Origin: Nostoc linckia z4
Lineage (GTDB): Bacteria > Cyanobacteriota > Cyanobacteriia > Cyanobacteriales > Nostocaceae
DNA length: 64,000 bases
NCBI RefSeq assembly: GCF_002608075.1
Contig: NZ_LAHA01000026.1
Coordinates: 46,526 to 110,525 of the forward strand
Reading direction: 5' to 3'
Shown: positions 16,317 through 25,976 of the stretch, in pieces
Layout: each line of letters begins with the position of its first letter
Numbering within the stretch: the stretch's first letter is position 1
The notes under the pieces: model-generated
The model's input: only the letters and a program-made list of their open reading frames with translations
Databases searched by the model: none
Told to the model about the DNA's origin: nothing
Made by a program: the position numbers and the translations under genes

Positions 16317-18383
16317 TTAAACTTCAACATCTAAAGTACGCACCAAAAAAGCCCATTTATCGGCGGCTTCCTCGATAATTTTAGCTGTGGGTTTACCTGC
16401 TCCATGCCCTGCCTTAGTTTCAATTCTAATTAGCACTGGCGCATCACCTGTGTGATTTGCTTGCAAAGCTGCGGCAAATTTGAAACTATGAGCAGGGACA
16501 ACGCGGTCGTCGTGGTCGGCTGTGGTTATCAAGGTTGCAGGGTAAGCTGTGTCTGGTTTGAGATTGTGCAATGGTGAATAAGCATACAACGCAGGAAATT
16601 CTTCTGGATTATCTGGGGAACCATATTCAGCAGTCCAAGCCCAGCCGATGGTAAATTTGTGGAATCGCAACATATCCATAACGCCGACTGCTGGTAAAGC
16701 TGCACCAAATAAATCGGGACGCTGGGTCATACAAGCACCCACTAATAAACCGCCGTTACTTCCACCTGCGATCGCCAGTTTATCAGTTCTAGTATACTTG
16801 TTAGCAATTAACCACTCAGCTGCGGCAATAAAATCATCGAAGACATTCTGTTTTTTCTCCTTCATTCCCGCTTCATGCCATTCTTCACCATACTCGCCAC
16901 CACCGCGTAAATTCGCCATTGCATACACACCACCAATCTCCATCCACACCAACAAACTCACAGAAAAACCAGGTGTCATGGAAGCATTAAAACCACCATA
17001 AGCATAAAGATAAGTCGGGTTATTCCCATCCAATTTAATGCCTTTTTTGTGAGTGATAAACATTGGCACTTTAGTACCATCTTTGCTATCATAAAAAACT
17101 TGTTTTGTCTCGTAATCATCAGGATTAAAATCTACCTTTGGTGCGCGGAAAACCTCGCTTTTTCCAGTTACCATATCGTAGCGATAAATAGTCCCTGGTA
17201 TGGTAAAGCTAGTAAAATTATAAAAAGTTTCAGTATCGTAACGCTTACCACCAAAGCCACCCACCGAACCAAGTCCCGGTAATTCTACCTCCCGGATAAT
17301 TTTACCTTGAAGGTCAAAAATTTTAATTTGGCTGTGAGCATCTTTTAAATAATCAGCAACCAATTGGTTATTGAGAATGCTAACACTTTCCAAAGTTTCT
17401 GCTGACTGGGGAATAATTTCTTGCCAATCTTCTCGTGCAGGCTTTTTGGTATCAATGGCAATTAATCTTCCCCGTGGAGCGTTTAAATTTGTGCGAAAAT
17501 AAAAGACGCTTCCATCATTATCAATAAAGCTGTAATCTGCCTCAAATTCGTTAATTAATTCTACAACTTCAGCATTGGGATTAGTCAAATCTTTGTAGAA
17601 TAGTAAATTTTTGGAATCAGTTCCCGACCAAACAGAAATTATGAGATAGCGTCCATCTTCAGTGACACCGCCACTAAAACCCCATTCTTTTTGGTCGGGG
17701 CGATGGTAAATTAATGTATCTTCTGACTGGGGTTTACCTAATTGATGATAGTAAAGTTTTTGATAAAAATTAACATCTTCTAATTGAGTTTTTTCATTCG
17801 GTTCATCGTAGCGACTATAGAAAAAACCTTCACCATCATGTGTCCAAGATGCACCAGAAAACTTAATCCATTTCAAATGGTCTTGTAAATCTTCTCCAGT
17901 TTCAATATCACGGACTTTCCACTCTTGCCAATCAGAACCAGATGTAGATATACCGTATGCTAAAAGTTTACCATCCTCGCTAATGGATAATCCCGAAAGC
18001 GCAACAGTACCATCTTCTGAGAATTTATTCGGGTCGAGTAAAATTCTAGGTTCAGCATCCAGAGATTTTAGCGTGTAGAGGACACTTTGATTTTGCAACC
18101 CATCATTTTTAAAATAAAAGTATTGTTCGCCTTCTTTAAAAGGAATACTATATTTTTCATAATCCCATAGTTTCGTCAGGCGTTGTTTAATTGTTTCCCT
18201 AGCCGGAATTTCACCCAAATAGCCAAAAGTAACTTGATTTTGTGATTCAATCCAAGCCCTTGTTTCTGGGGAATCAGGATTTTCTAACCAACGGTAGGGA
18301 TCTGTAACCACAGTACCGTGATAACTATCGATTTGATTACTCTTGTGACTGGATGGATAAGTGAGGGGTTTTTCAGAGTACAT
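16317..18383 (-). CDS. Prolyl oligopeptidase-family serine peptidase (S9A)
   Basis: A 688-aa S9 peptidase. The N-terminal part opens with HGTVVTDPYRWLENPDSPET, the diagnostic S9A motif, then a seven-bladed beta-propeller (about 70-410). The C-terminal alpha/beta-hydrolase domain has the nucleophile motif AIAGGSNGGLLVGACMTQRP (Ser in GGSNGG), the Asp in TADHDDRVVPAHSFKFAA and the His in TKAGHGAGKPT. It cleaves short peptides after proline, in the cytosol; no signal peptide is present. The length is normal for the family. ATG at 18383. Confidence 0.96.
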   Translation of the reverse strand: MYSEKPLTYPSSHKSNQIDSYHGTVVTDPYRWLENPDSPETRAWIESQNQVTFGYLGEIPARETIKQRLTKLWDYEKYSIPFKEGEQYFYFKNDGLQNQSVLYTLKSLDAEPRILLDPNKFSEDGTVALSGLSISEDGKLLAYGISTSGSDWQEWKVRDIETGEDLQDHLKWIKFSGASWTHDGEGFFYSRYDEPNEKTQLEDVNFYQKLYYHQLGKPQSEDTLIYHRPDQKEWGFSGGVTEDGRYLIISVWSGTDSKNLLFYKDLTNPNAEVVELINEFEADYSFIDNDGSVFYFRTNLNAPRGRLIAIDTKKPAREDWQEIIPQSAETLESVSILNNQLVADYLKDAHSQIKIFDLQGKIIREVELPGLGSVGGFGGKRYDTETFYNFTSFTIPGTIYRYDMVTGKSEVFRAPKVDFNPDDYETKQVFYDSKDGTKVPMFITHKKGIKLDGNNPTYLYAYGGFNASMTPGFSVSLLVWMEIGGVYAMANLRGGGEYGEEWHEAGMKEKKQNVFDDFIAAAEWLIANKYTRTDKLAIAGGSNGGLLVGACMTQRPDLFGAALPAVGVMDMLRFHKFTIGWAWTAEYGSPDNPEEFPALYAYSPLHNLKPDTAYPATLITTADHDDRVVPAHSFKFAAALQANHTGDAPVLIRIETKAGHGAGKPTAKIIEEAADKWAFLVRTLDVEV

Positions 18384-18789
18384 AATATCAGATTAAAAAT
18401 ACTATTTTACATATTACAAACATACATTGCAGATTTGGAGTATATACTAGGTACAACATTTCATGAATTCGTAGCGAATTCTCTGCGCCCCTACCCTACG
18501 GAAAAAAGAAGCGCCTATACGTTTAAATTTCAACCCGCAATTCGCTACAATCTTATGCAAAGCTGTACTAAGCTAGTGTGCGTCCAAGTTGCAGATTATT
18601 TGCTTAAGCCCGTCATGAGCCATAGTCCTTCGTTCTTTGCTAATGACAAATGAAGTGATTGTGCAATTGACCAAAAACAAAAAAGATACAAACCCCATTA
18701 TTTATTTATGGGTATCTGGAATTTTGAATTTTGAGTACTTCGGCTGCGCTCAGTACAAGTTTTGAATTTTGAATTCGGAGCCAAGCGAC
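18384..18789. other. Non-coding spacer with repeat fragments
   Basis: Roughly 400 bp between divergent genes, with 'attttgaattttgagtactt' repeat sequence near its right end. It probably holds the promoter for the Uma2 gene at 18790. No other feature was seen. Confidence 0.55.
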
Positions 18790-19368
18790 GTGACTGTTTT
18801 GACTTTAAACTTACCAGCTAATCTCCAGTTTACAGATGAAGAATTTGAACAGATTATTGCTGTAAACCAAGATTTACGTTTAGAATTAACATCTCATGGA
18901 GAACTAGTAATCATGCCACCCACAGGAGGAGAAACGGGTAATCGTAATTTTGATTTATTAGGACAACTTTGGTTTTGGAATAGCAAAAATAATTTAGGTA
19001 AAGCTTTCGATTCTTCCACTGGTTTTAAACTTCCTAATGGTGCAACTCGCTCTCCTGATGCTTCGTGGATAAGAAGAGAAAAATGGGATGCTCTCACACC
19101 ACAACAAAGAAAAAAATTTCTCCCATTGTGTCCAGATTTTGCCGTAGAACTAATTTCTGAAACTGACGATCTAGAAGATACTCGAACTAAGATGCAAGAA
19201 TACTTAGCAAATGGCTTACAATTGGGTTGGTTAATTAATCCTAAAGATAAACAAGTCGAAATTTATCGTTCTAATCAAATACCTGAAGTTTTACAATTTC
19301 CCACAAGTTTATCTGGTGAAGATGTTCTCCCTGGTTTTATTTTAAATCTACAAATAATTTTTACATAA
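18790..19368 (+). CDS. Uma2-family PD-(D/E)XK nuclease
   Basis: A 192-aa Uma2/DUF820 protein. The core is intact: LTSHGELVIMPPTGGETG, then TRSPDASWIRREKWDAL (family motif with the catalytic Asp), then DFAVELISETDDLEDTRTKM (E region) and MQEYLANGLQLGWLINPKDK. The start is uncertain: a TTG at 18769 would add seven residues, but the GTG at 18790 has a CGGAG ribosome-binding site about 9 bases upstream, so it is preferred. The terminal-inverted-repeat element at 19370 begins one base after the stop. Nuclease activity is predicted only. Confidence 0.9.
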   Translation: MTVLTLNLPANLQFTDEEFEQIIAVNQDLRLELTSHGELVIMPPTGGETGNRNFDLLGQLWFWNSKNNLGKAFDSSTGFKLPNGATRSPDASWIRREKWDALTPQQRKKFLPLCPDFAVELISETDDLEDTRTKMQEYLANGLQLGWLINPKDKQVEIYRSNQIPEVLQFPTSLSGEDVLPGFILNLQIIFT

Positions 19369-19369
19369 T

Positions 19370-19605
19370 CATTAGACTTCTAAGAGAAGTCGGGAAAAGG
19401 TGAAACGGGGAAAGGTTTGGTATTTTCCCTTTCCCCAATAAAGATGTATCCCTTTTCCCACAAGAGTGCAAAAAGCAATAGACCTCTTACAAAAGTTACT
19501 TTTGCAAGAGGGGGGAAAGGGAAAAGGTTAAAGGGAAAAGGGTTTTTATTTGCCCTTTGCCCTTTACCCCTTACCCTTTACCCCAATTCTCTTAGAAGTC
19601 TAATG
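19370..19605. repeat. MITE-like element with 19-bp perfect terminal inverted repeats
   Basis: The ends are CATTAGACTTCTAAGAGAA (19370-19388) and its exact complement (19587-19605). The interior holds a second palindrome (CCTCTTaCAAAAGT / ACTTTTGcAAGAGG near 19482-19514) and polypurine/polypyrimidine 'gggaaaagg' tracts, and encodes nothing. It lies directly after the Uma2 stop codon. Confidence 0.75.
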
Positions 19606-19632
19606 AAAGCAAGAGGTCTATTCTCAAACAAA

Positions 19633-19654
19633 AAGCCCCGTCAAAAGCCGGGGC
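19633..19654. terminator. GC-rich hairpin, terminator-like
   Basis: A GCCCCG / CGGGGC stem with an 8-nt loop, preceded by AAAAA. It lies in the 370-bp empty stretch (19606-19975) after the MITE-like element and before the 3' end of hmpE. Which gene it serves is unclear. Confidence 0.45.
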
Positions 19655-19975
19655 GATACGTGCTATTTTCACCTTTAGAACAATTGTACTATATATGAGA
19701 TAAAAAGTAAAACCTCAGACCGTGTAAATACTGTGAATTACGAGCTTGAAAATAAAAGCTAGCTTAAAAATAGCGAGTAATACCAATTTAGCAAAATCTT
19801 GATACACACCCAAGAACTTGTAGGGGCGAACAACCGTTCGCCCTTACACCTACCTGGATTTGTATCATTCCTAGATATATGGATTTCTGAATTTACGCAT
19901 TATGTGGATTAGACGCTAAAACCCTTGATTTACCGTTGTAGAGACGTTGCACTGCAACGTCTCTAGAGGGCTGAT

Positions 19976-22900
19976 TTAACTAACGAGTTTCTCTCCTTTA
20001 AGCATCCGCGATGCGGCTTCTAGTAGCGCTTCTTCAAGATAAGGCTTAGTAAAGTAGCCACTTGCGCCTAGTTGCACTGCCATTTGTCTGTGCTTGTCTG
20101 CACCTCGTGAAGTGAGCATCGCAATGGGTAGGTGGTTGAGGTTGGAATCTTTCTGAATGCGAGAGAGTAACTCCAGACCATCGCAACGGGGCATTTCAAT
20201 GTCGCAAAATACGATATCGCAAGGCAGACCGGAGCGGAGTTTATCCCAAGCTTCCTGACCGTCACGCGCTTGTTCTACGCGATAACCTGCTTTGTTGAAG
20301 GTCAGAGACAGTAATTCTCGCACTGTGATTGAGTCATCAACAATTAGCACTGTCGGGTCAATCTTGGTAGCTGGGGTGTCTGTGGAACTAGCTTTTTGTT
20401 GCCAAGAACTACCACCAATTTGTGTAGAAATTCGTCCTTGGAAGATGTCAATGATTTCTAACACGTCAGCGATGGGCATAATCCGACCATCACCGAGAAC
20501 TGTGGCTCCAGCTACACCAATGGGTTTAGGTGCTGGCCCTTCAAATTGCTTAATTACGATTTCTTGTTCGCTCAACACCAAATCAATTTGTAGGGCAATT
20601 AGAGTATTTGCCGATCGCACCACAACCACAGAAACCATATCATCATCTCGGTTACCGCCATACACGTTACCGCGACTAATTTGGCGATTAAAGGTTAAGA
20701 GTTCTTTTAAAGGTCGGAATGGTAGCAGGGTATCGCGCCAAGAAATAAACGATTGTCCGTTGGCGTTATGCTGAATATTTTTCATTGGGATGTCGAGGGT
20801 ATCTTCTACCCCGTCCATCGGGAAGGCGATTCTGGCTCTATCAGAGACACAACACAGAGCTTTACAAATACTCAAAGTCAGTGGCAAACGAATTGTGAAA
20901 GTGGTTCCCTTGCCAATTGCAGAATCGGTGTTCACTGTACCGCGAATTTCGCTAATGGCAGAACGCACCACATCCATACCCACACCGCGACCAGAAATTT
21001 CGTCTGCCTGGTCTTTGATGCTAAAACCAGACTGGAATAGTAGGTCGTAGACTTCCAGGCGAGACATGGTTTTTGCCTGAGCTTCCGTAATCATACCAAT
21101 TTTGATTGCCTTGGCTTTAACCCGTGCGGGATCGATACCTGCGCCGTCATCCCCTACAGAAATCACAGTTTGGTTACCTTGGTGGAAGGCACGGATAGTA
21201 ATAATTCCCACAGGTGGTTTACCAGCCGCTTGCCTTTGTTCTGGGGTTTCAATACCGTGAGCGATCGCATTATTGAGCATGTGAGTTAATGGATCGCTAA
21301 GATGATCTAAAATCATCTTGTCAATTAAAGTATCGCCACCTTCAATTACCAACTCCACTTGTTTGCCACACTTGATGGCGTTGTCGCGCACACCCCGCCG
21401 CCAGCGATCGATAGTTTGGGCAAAGGGCACCATTCGCGCTCTTGTGAGTCCCTCTTGTAGCTGGGTGGTTACCTGGCGGAATTGCCTTGCGACTCGTTCG
21501 GTTTCTTCGGTGACAAAATCAATGTCACTAGCAGACTCACGCACTCGGACAATGCGCTCAATCATCTGCTGGGAGAGTGTGTGGAAGGGAGTAAAGCGAT
21601 CCATTTCTAGCTCGCTAAAACCTCTGTCGGAATTAGAGTCTTGGGAATTGACACCAGATTCTTTGGCTTTGCGTCCGGCTAACAAAGAAGCTTCCAAAAG
21701 CGATCGCTCATATAACTCTTGCATCCTCGCTCCCACATCCGAGAGTTGTTGCACCTGAATTAACAAGTTATCCAATGATTGTCGCAACCGTTCGTGATCC
21801 TGCTCTAAGGTGTTGCGATTTACCACCAACTCCCCAACTAAATTGCTCATATCATCCAGTTGCTTAACTGGAACTTTCATGGTTTCTTCAAATCTGGCAG
21901 TACGACGAGTAGAGGGACGTGGAGTTTTAGTGGTGTTGGGTTTTGTTAGTGCTGAGTGTGATATGGTTTGATCTGCTTCTGCCAGCAACTTTTCTAAATC
22001 GCTAAATTCATCTACCCTTGGTGCTGGAGGCGGAGTTTTTGCTGGGACTGGTTGAGTTAAGGGCTGGTGTTGGCGTAGTTTGTCGGAGACATCCCTAGAT
22101 ACAGCCCCTTGATTATTATCTGTACCTAGCAATTCTTCTAGGGCAGCAAAATCCACTTCTGGCATTTCCTGAGTTTTCTCAAGAGGTGCTATTTTCTCTC
22201 CTAATAATGCTTCCAAGTTGGCAAATTCATCTTCTGAAGTAACTTCTTCAACCGTTTGTGTTTGTATCAATTCTTCAGTTACGGCAACAGCATTTTCTGA
22301 CTCTAACACTGGTGCAGCTTCAGATGTCTTTGCTAAATTTAATAAATTCGCTTCTCGGTTGCTATCTGTTTCTCCAGTTTCAGAAATAATTGTTTTTGTT
22401 AATTCATTGGTTGCTAGATTTTCTGCTGATGCTAATAAATCATTTATAAAACCGATTTCTGGATTTTCTAAATTTTTGTTTTCTGCAAATTCAACGGTAG
22501 TTTCTAAATTATTATTTTCAGTATCTAAAACTTCTGAGCCGATGTCGAATAAAGTTGAATTTTCTAAAGTTGAGAGTTCAGCCACCACATCATCTGTAGT
22601 TTCCATTTGCATGTAGGTGGAATCATCAACGACTACATCCTCAAACAGCAGTTGGGGATTTTCTGCAAAGGAGCCGAACAAATCATCTGTTTGTCCTGGG
22701 GATAATTCTGGAGTTGAGAGTTCAGCCACTACATTATCTGGAGTTTCCATTTGAATGTAAGTGGAATCATCAACGGCTACATCCTCAAACAGCAGTTGGG
22801 GATTTTCTTCAAAGGAGCCGAACAAATCATCTGTTTGTCCTGGGGATAATTCTGGAGTTGAGAGTTCAGCCACTACATTATCTGGAGTTTCCATTTGAAT

Positions 22901-25801
22901 GTAAGTGGAATCATCAACGGCTACATCCTCAAACAGCAGTTGGGGATTTTCTGCAAAGGAGCCGAACAAATCATCTGTTTGTCCTGGGGATAATTCTGGA
23001 GTTGAGAGTTCAGCCACTACATCATCTGGAGTTTCCATTTGAATGTAGGTGGAATCATCAACGGCTACATCCTCAAACAGTAGTTGGGGATTTTCTGCAA
23101 AGGAGCCGAACAAATCATCTGTTTGTCCTGGGGATAATTCTGGAGTTGAGAGTTCAGCCACTACATCATCTGGAGTTTCCATTTGAATGTAGGTGGAATC
23201 ATCAACGGCTACATCCTCAAACAGTAGTTGGGGATTTTCTTCAAAGGAGCCGAACAAATCATCTGTTTGTCCTGGGGATAATTCTGGAGTTGAGAGTTCA
23301 GCCACTACATCATCTGGAGTTTCCATTTGAATGTAGGTGGAATCATCAACGGCTACATCCTCAAACAGCAGTTGGGAATTTTCCTCCAATGGTTCTAAAT
23401 CTGAAGATTTTTGAGTAGCATCAACAGCAGATATCTCTGACAACTGATTAGTAAACTCTGGAATGAAATCAACAGTTTCTGGCTGTTGCAATGAACTGTG
23501 AATTTCCTCGTCTCTGGAATCCGATGCAAACAACGGGGCTGATTCTTCTAGTATTCCTACTTCGTTAATTTCAGGGAGAATAGTTGAATTAATTAATTTT
23601 GATTCTTCAAATAAATCATCACCGACTTCTGATGATAATGTTAAATCCAGATGAAAATCTTCTATATCAAAATCATCTATAGCAGCAGATTGGGAATTTT
23701 GATTATCAATAAAAATATCATCATTACTAGCAGTAAATAAATTTTCTTCTAATAAATTTTCTAAATTTGTTTCAACCAAATATTCCAGTTCTGCTTGTGA
23801 TTTTTCTTCTGTATTTTCCTGGCTCCAGAAGTTACTCAAATCATCTTCTACTGGAGAAAACTCAGATGTATCTATTGAGGTTATATCGAATAAATCACCA
23901 ATTTCAGAATCGTTATTTGGTGTTACTGGATGTTCTCCTGGCTCACCAAATAAATTATCTAAAGATAAATCTGTTGTTTGAGACAATTCTACATAGTCAT
24001 TGGGGGTAATTTCTTCTACCCAATTTTTATTTTCAGTTTCTAAAAATAAGTTATTAAAAGTGTTATCTTGGTTGCTGGATAGTTCTATACTTGCAAAAGT
24101 ATCATTTTCAGGTTGAGTTACTTCCCCTGGTATCAATAGTTCAGGTTCGTCTAGTGTCAGTGATAATAAATCTGCAACTACATCGTTATCATCATCAATA
24201 GTATTTGGAACAATGTCTGGATTTTTTTGTTCCGTCAATTCTGATAAAATAGCTTCCGAATCTGCATCTAAATTAAAATCTAGTTCATTGATATCACTCA
24301 ACTCTAGATTCGTAACAGGTATTTGTTGATTTCGCAGTTCAGAATTTTCTTTGTCTAGGAAATTGTCACCAAATAACAACGATAAATCTTCTGTTTTAGC
24401 AGTGGTTGTAGTCTGCTGCTCATTACTGGTATCCTCATCAAATGAAAGTAAATCTGATAAGTCACCATCAGAATCTTCCGGTTCATTGTTGTTGAAATTA
24501 ATTCCCAATTCATCGGTAGAAGTAATTTCTAAAGTTTCTTCTTGATGCCAAGGTTCGTCTAAATCAGGAGTCTCGCCTTCAAATAAATCAGCAAGGGTAT
24601 TTAACTCGGCTATCCCTACCTCTGGGCCGTTGGGGTCAAGATTCTTACTGATTGGATGTACTTCCTCATGTGGAGTGAAACTAAAGCTAGTCTCAATTCC
24701 ATGATTTGGTGATGTTTGTTGTAATTCTTCTACATTCAGTTGTTCAATTGGCTCAGAGAAATTAGTGATAAATTCTTGGGCGTCCTCAGTTTCTTGAGCG
24801 TTTGACTTTGCTGGAGACTGTTCGCTCACTAAATCAGAAGTAATTTCTGACAACTCAATTTCTGCAAAGGTCAACAGTGCTTTTAGTTGTTCGCTAATTG
24901 CAATTTCAGCTTCTTTACCTTGGAGAACTAATTCTTGGGCTTGCTTGATTTCGGTGATGACGATTTTTGCTAAAGTCAGGTAGGTATTTTCGGGATTAGC
25001 GATCGCATTAGCCGCAGCTTGACACAAACTACACCAGTTGGATAAATTCCAACTTTCACCAAGTTTAACTAACTGATGACAGCATTCCTGGAGATTTTGC
25101 CGAGTTGAAGATGTTGTTGTCTGCTTGAATAGTTGCAACATTTCCCGCAGTGTTTGTAGCACTTGGGTTTGAAAGTCACTCCAATCACGGTTTTCTTTGC
25201 TGCTGGCGGTAGATAAAACTTCTTGTGGTGCTACAGCAAAAGATATTTCTGATTCCTGATGCCCTTCTTCTGTCAAATTAGGAATATCTCGCCGCAGGAA
25301 AAGTTCTGTCAGTGTGGAAACATTCTCTACAGAACTTCCTTGTTCCCTTGCAGATGAACCAGCTGCTCCACTATTTCCTTGTTCTACAAGTTGTTCTAGA
25401 TGCTCATTGAGCCACTGAAACACAGGTTCGGTTTCTGACATCAATGTATTAGCTGTTTCTTCAGAAAGACCATAAGGGCCGCTCAAATGTTCTAACAGCG
25501 CTTTCAGGGTATCAGATACACCAAGGAATAAAGACTCTAACTTTTCGTCAACCTGAACCGGATGTTCTTTAAGAACTTTGAAACAATCTTCCAGACGGTG
25601 GGAGGTATGCTGGATGCTAGTCAATCCAAGCATTGCTGCTCCTCCTTTGATGGAGTGAGCCGCCCGGAAGACTTCGCTAATCATTTCCGGGTCGTTAAGG
25701 GTACTCTCTAGATTCAGCAACCCCTGTTCAATTGTATTCAGGTGATCCCTGGCTTCTTCAATAAAGTAACCCAAAATCCGCTGTTGTTGTTCCGGCAGCA
25801 T
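19976..25801 (-). CDS. hmpE: HmpE, CheA-type hybrid histidine kinase
   Basis: A giant (1941 aa) chemotaxis-type kinase, the CheA of the Hmp cluster for hormogonium motility. In order: Hpt domain (residues 1-110, phospho-His49 in VFRAAHSIKGGAAMLG); a long acidic low-complexity region (~150-1290) with six tandem 48-residue repeats at about 804-1080; CheA dimerisation domain (~1310-1400, MKVPVKQLDDMSNLVGELVV); HATPase (N-box DHLSDPLTHMLNNAIAHGIE, then SVGDDGAGIDP and GRGVGMDVV); CheW-like domain (~1620-1760); C-terminal receiver (about 1813-1935, phospho-Asp in IVFCDIEMPRCDG). It is last in the minus-strand hmpA-B-C-D-E order, after a 175-bp repeat spacer. It should phosphorylate HmpB and HmpA. 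The symbol follows the Nostoc hmp locus by architecture and gene order. Confidence 0.92.
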   Translation of the reverse strand: MLPEQQQRILGYFIEEARDHLNTIEQGLLNLESTLNDPEMISEVFRAAHSIKGGAAMLGLTSIQHTSHRLEDCFKVLKEHPVQVDEKLESLFLGVSDTLKALLEHLSGPYGLSEETANTLMSETEPVFQWLNEHLEQLVEQGNSGAAGSSAREQGSSVENVSTLTELFLRRDIPNLTEEGHQESEISFAVAPQEVLSTASSKENRDWSDFQTQVLQTLREMLQLFKQTTTSSTRQNLQECCHQLVKLGESWNLSNWCSLCQAAANAIANPENTYLTLAKIVITEIKQAQELVLQGKEAEIAISEQLKALLTFAEIELSEITSDLVSEQSPAKSNAQETEDAQEFITNFSEPIEQLNVEELQQTSPNHGIETSFSFTPHEEVHPISKNLDPNGPEVGIAELNTLADLFEGETPDLDEPWHQEETLEITSTDELGINFNNNEPEDSDGDLSDLLSFDEDTSNEQQTTTTAKTEDLSLLFGDNFLDKENSELRNQQIPVTNLELSDINELDFNLDADSEAILSELTEQKNPDIVPNTIDDDNDVVADLLSLTLDEPELLIPGEVTQPENDTFASIELSSNQDNTFNNLFLETENKNWVEEITPNDYVELSQTTDLSLDNLFGEPGEHPVTPNNDSEIGDLFDITSIDTSEFSPVEDDLSNFWSQENTEEKSQAELEYLVETNLENLLEENLFTASNDDIFIDNQNSQSAAIDDFDIEDFHLDLTLSSEVGDDLFEESKLINSTILPEINEVGILEESAPLFASDSRDEEIHSSLQQPETVDFIPEFTNQLSEISAVDATQKSSDLEPLEENSQLLFEDVAVDDSTYIQMETPDDVVAELSTPELSPGQTDDLFGSFEENPQLLFEDVAVDDSTYIQMETPDDVVAELSTPELSPGQTDDLFGSFAENPQLLFEDVAVDDSTYIQMETPDDVVAELSTPELSPGQTDDLFGSFAENPQLLFEDVAVDDSTYIQMETPDNVVAELSTPELSPGQTDDLFGSFEENPQLLFEDVAVDDSTYIQMETPDNVVAELSTPELSPGQTDDLFGSFAENPQLLFEDVVVDDSTYMQMETTDDVVAELSTLENSTLFDIGSEVLDTENNNLETTVEFAENKNLENPEIGFINDLLASAENLATNELTKTIISETGETDSNREANLLNLAKTSEAAPVLESENAVAVTEELIQTQTVEEVTSEDEFANLEALLGEKIAPLEKTQEMPEVDFAALEELLGTDNNQGAVSRDVSDKLRQHQPLTQPVPAKTPPPAPRVDEFSDLEKLLAEADQTISHSALTKPNTTKTPRPSTRRTARFEETMKVPVKQLDDMSNLVGELVVNRNTLEQDHERLRQSLDNLLIQVQQLSDVGARMQELYERSLLEASLLAGRKAKESGVNSQDSNSDRGFSELEMDRFTPFHTLSQQMIERIVRVRESASDIDFVTEETERVARQFRQVTTQLQEGLTRARMVPFAQTIDRWRRGVRDNAIKCGKQVELVIEGGDTLIDKMILDHLSDPLTHMLNNAIAHGIETPEQRQAAGKPPVGIITIRAFHQGNQTVISVGDDGAGIDPARVKAKAIKIGMITEAQAKTMSRLEVYDLLFQSGFSIKDQADEISGRGVGMDVVRSAISEIRGTVNTDSAIGKGTTFTIRLPLTLSICKALCCVSDRARIAFPMDGVEDTLDIPMKNIQHNANGQSFISWRDTLLPFRPLKELLTFNRQISRGNVYGGNRDDDMVSVVVVRSANTLIALQIDLVLSEQEIVIKQFEGPAPKPIGVAGATVLGDGRIMPIADVLEIIDIFQGRISTQIGGSSWQQKASSTDTPATKIDPTVLIVDDSITVRELLSLTFNKAGYRVEQARDGQEAWDKLRSGLPCDIVFCDIEMPRCDGLELLSRIQKDSNLNHLPIAMLTSRGADKHRQMAVQLGASGYFTKPYLEEALLEAASRMLKGEKLVS
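22560..23390. repeat. Six 144-bp in-frame tandem repeats in hmpE
   Basis: About six near-identical copies with an exact 144-bp (48-codon) period; the last in coding order is truncated. Each encodes an acidic unit containing ENPQLLFEDVAVDDSTYIQM then VVAELSTPELSPGQTDDLFG. Copies differ by only a few bases, so the array is young or homogenised. Copy number probably varies between strains and would be prone to misassembly. Confidence 0.9.
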
Positions 25802-25807
25802 AGCAAA

Positions 25808-25892
25808 AGTTATGAGTTGTGAGTTGTGAGTTATGAGTTATGAGTTATGAGTTATGAGTTGTGAGTTGTGAGTTATGAGTTGTGAGTTGTGA
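25808..25892. repeat. Heptamer tandem repeat (gagttrt)
   Basis: About twelve head-to-tail heptamers of the kind GAGTTATGAGTTGTG between hmpD and hmpE. This is a short tandemly repeated repeat of the type common in heterocystous cyanobacteria. The remaining hmpD-hmpE spacer repeats 'ttatttttaactcctgactcctaac' sequence. Confidence 0.85.
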
Positions 25893-25976
25893 TTTTTATT
25901 TTTAACTCCTGACTCCTAACTTGATTCCAAGTTATAGTTTTTATTTTTAACTCCTCACTCCTAACTCCTAACTTTT

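Noticed and set aside
22714..23418. 234-residue plus-strand frame within hmpE
   Set aside because: It is the opposite strand of the 144-bp tandem repeats; the minus-strand hmpE frame is continuous and fits a CheA protein.
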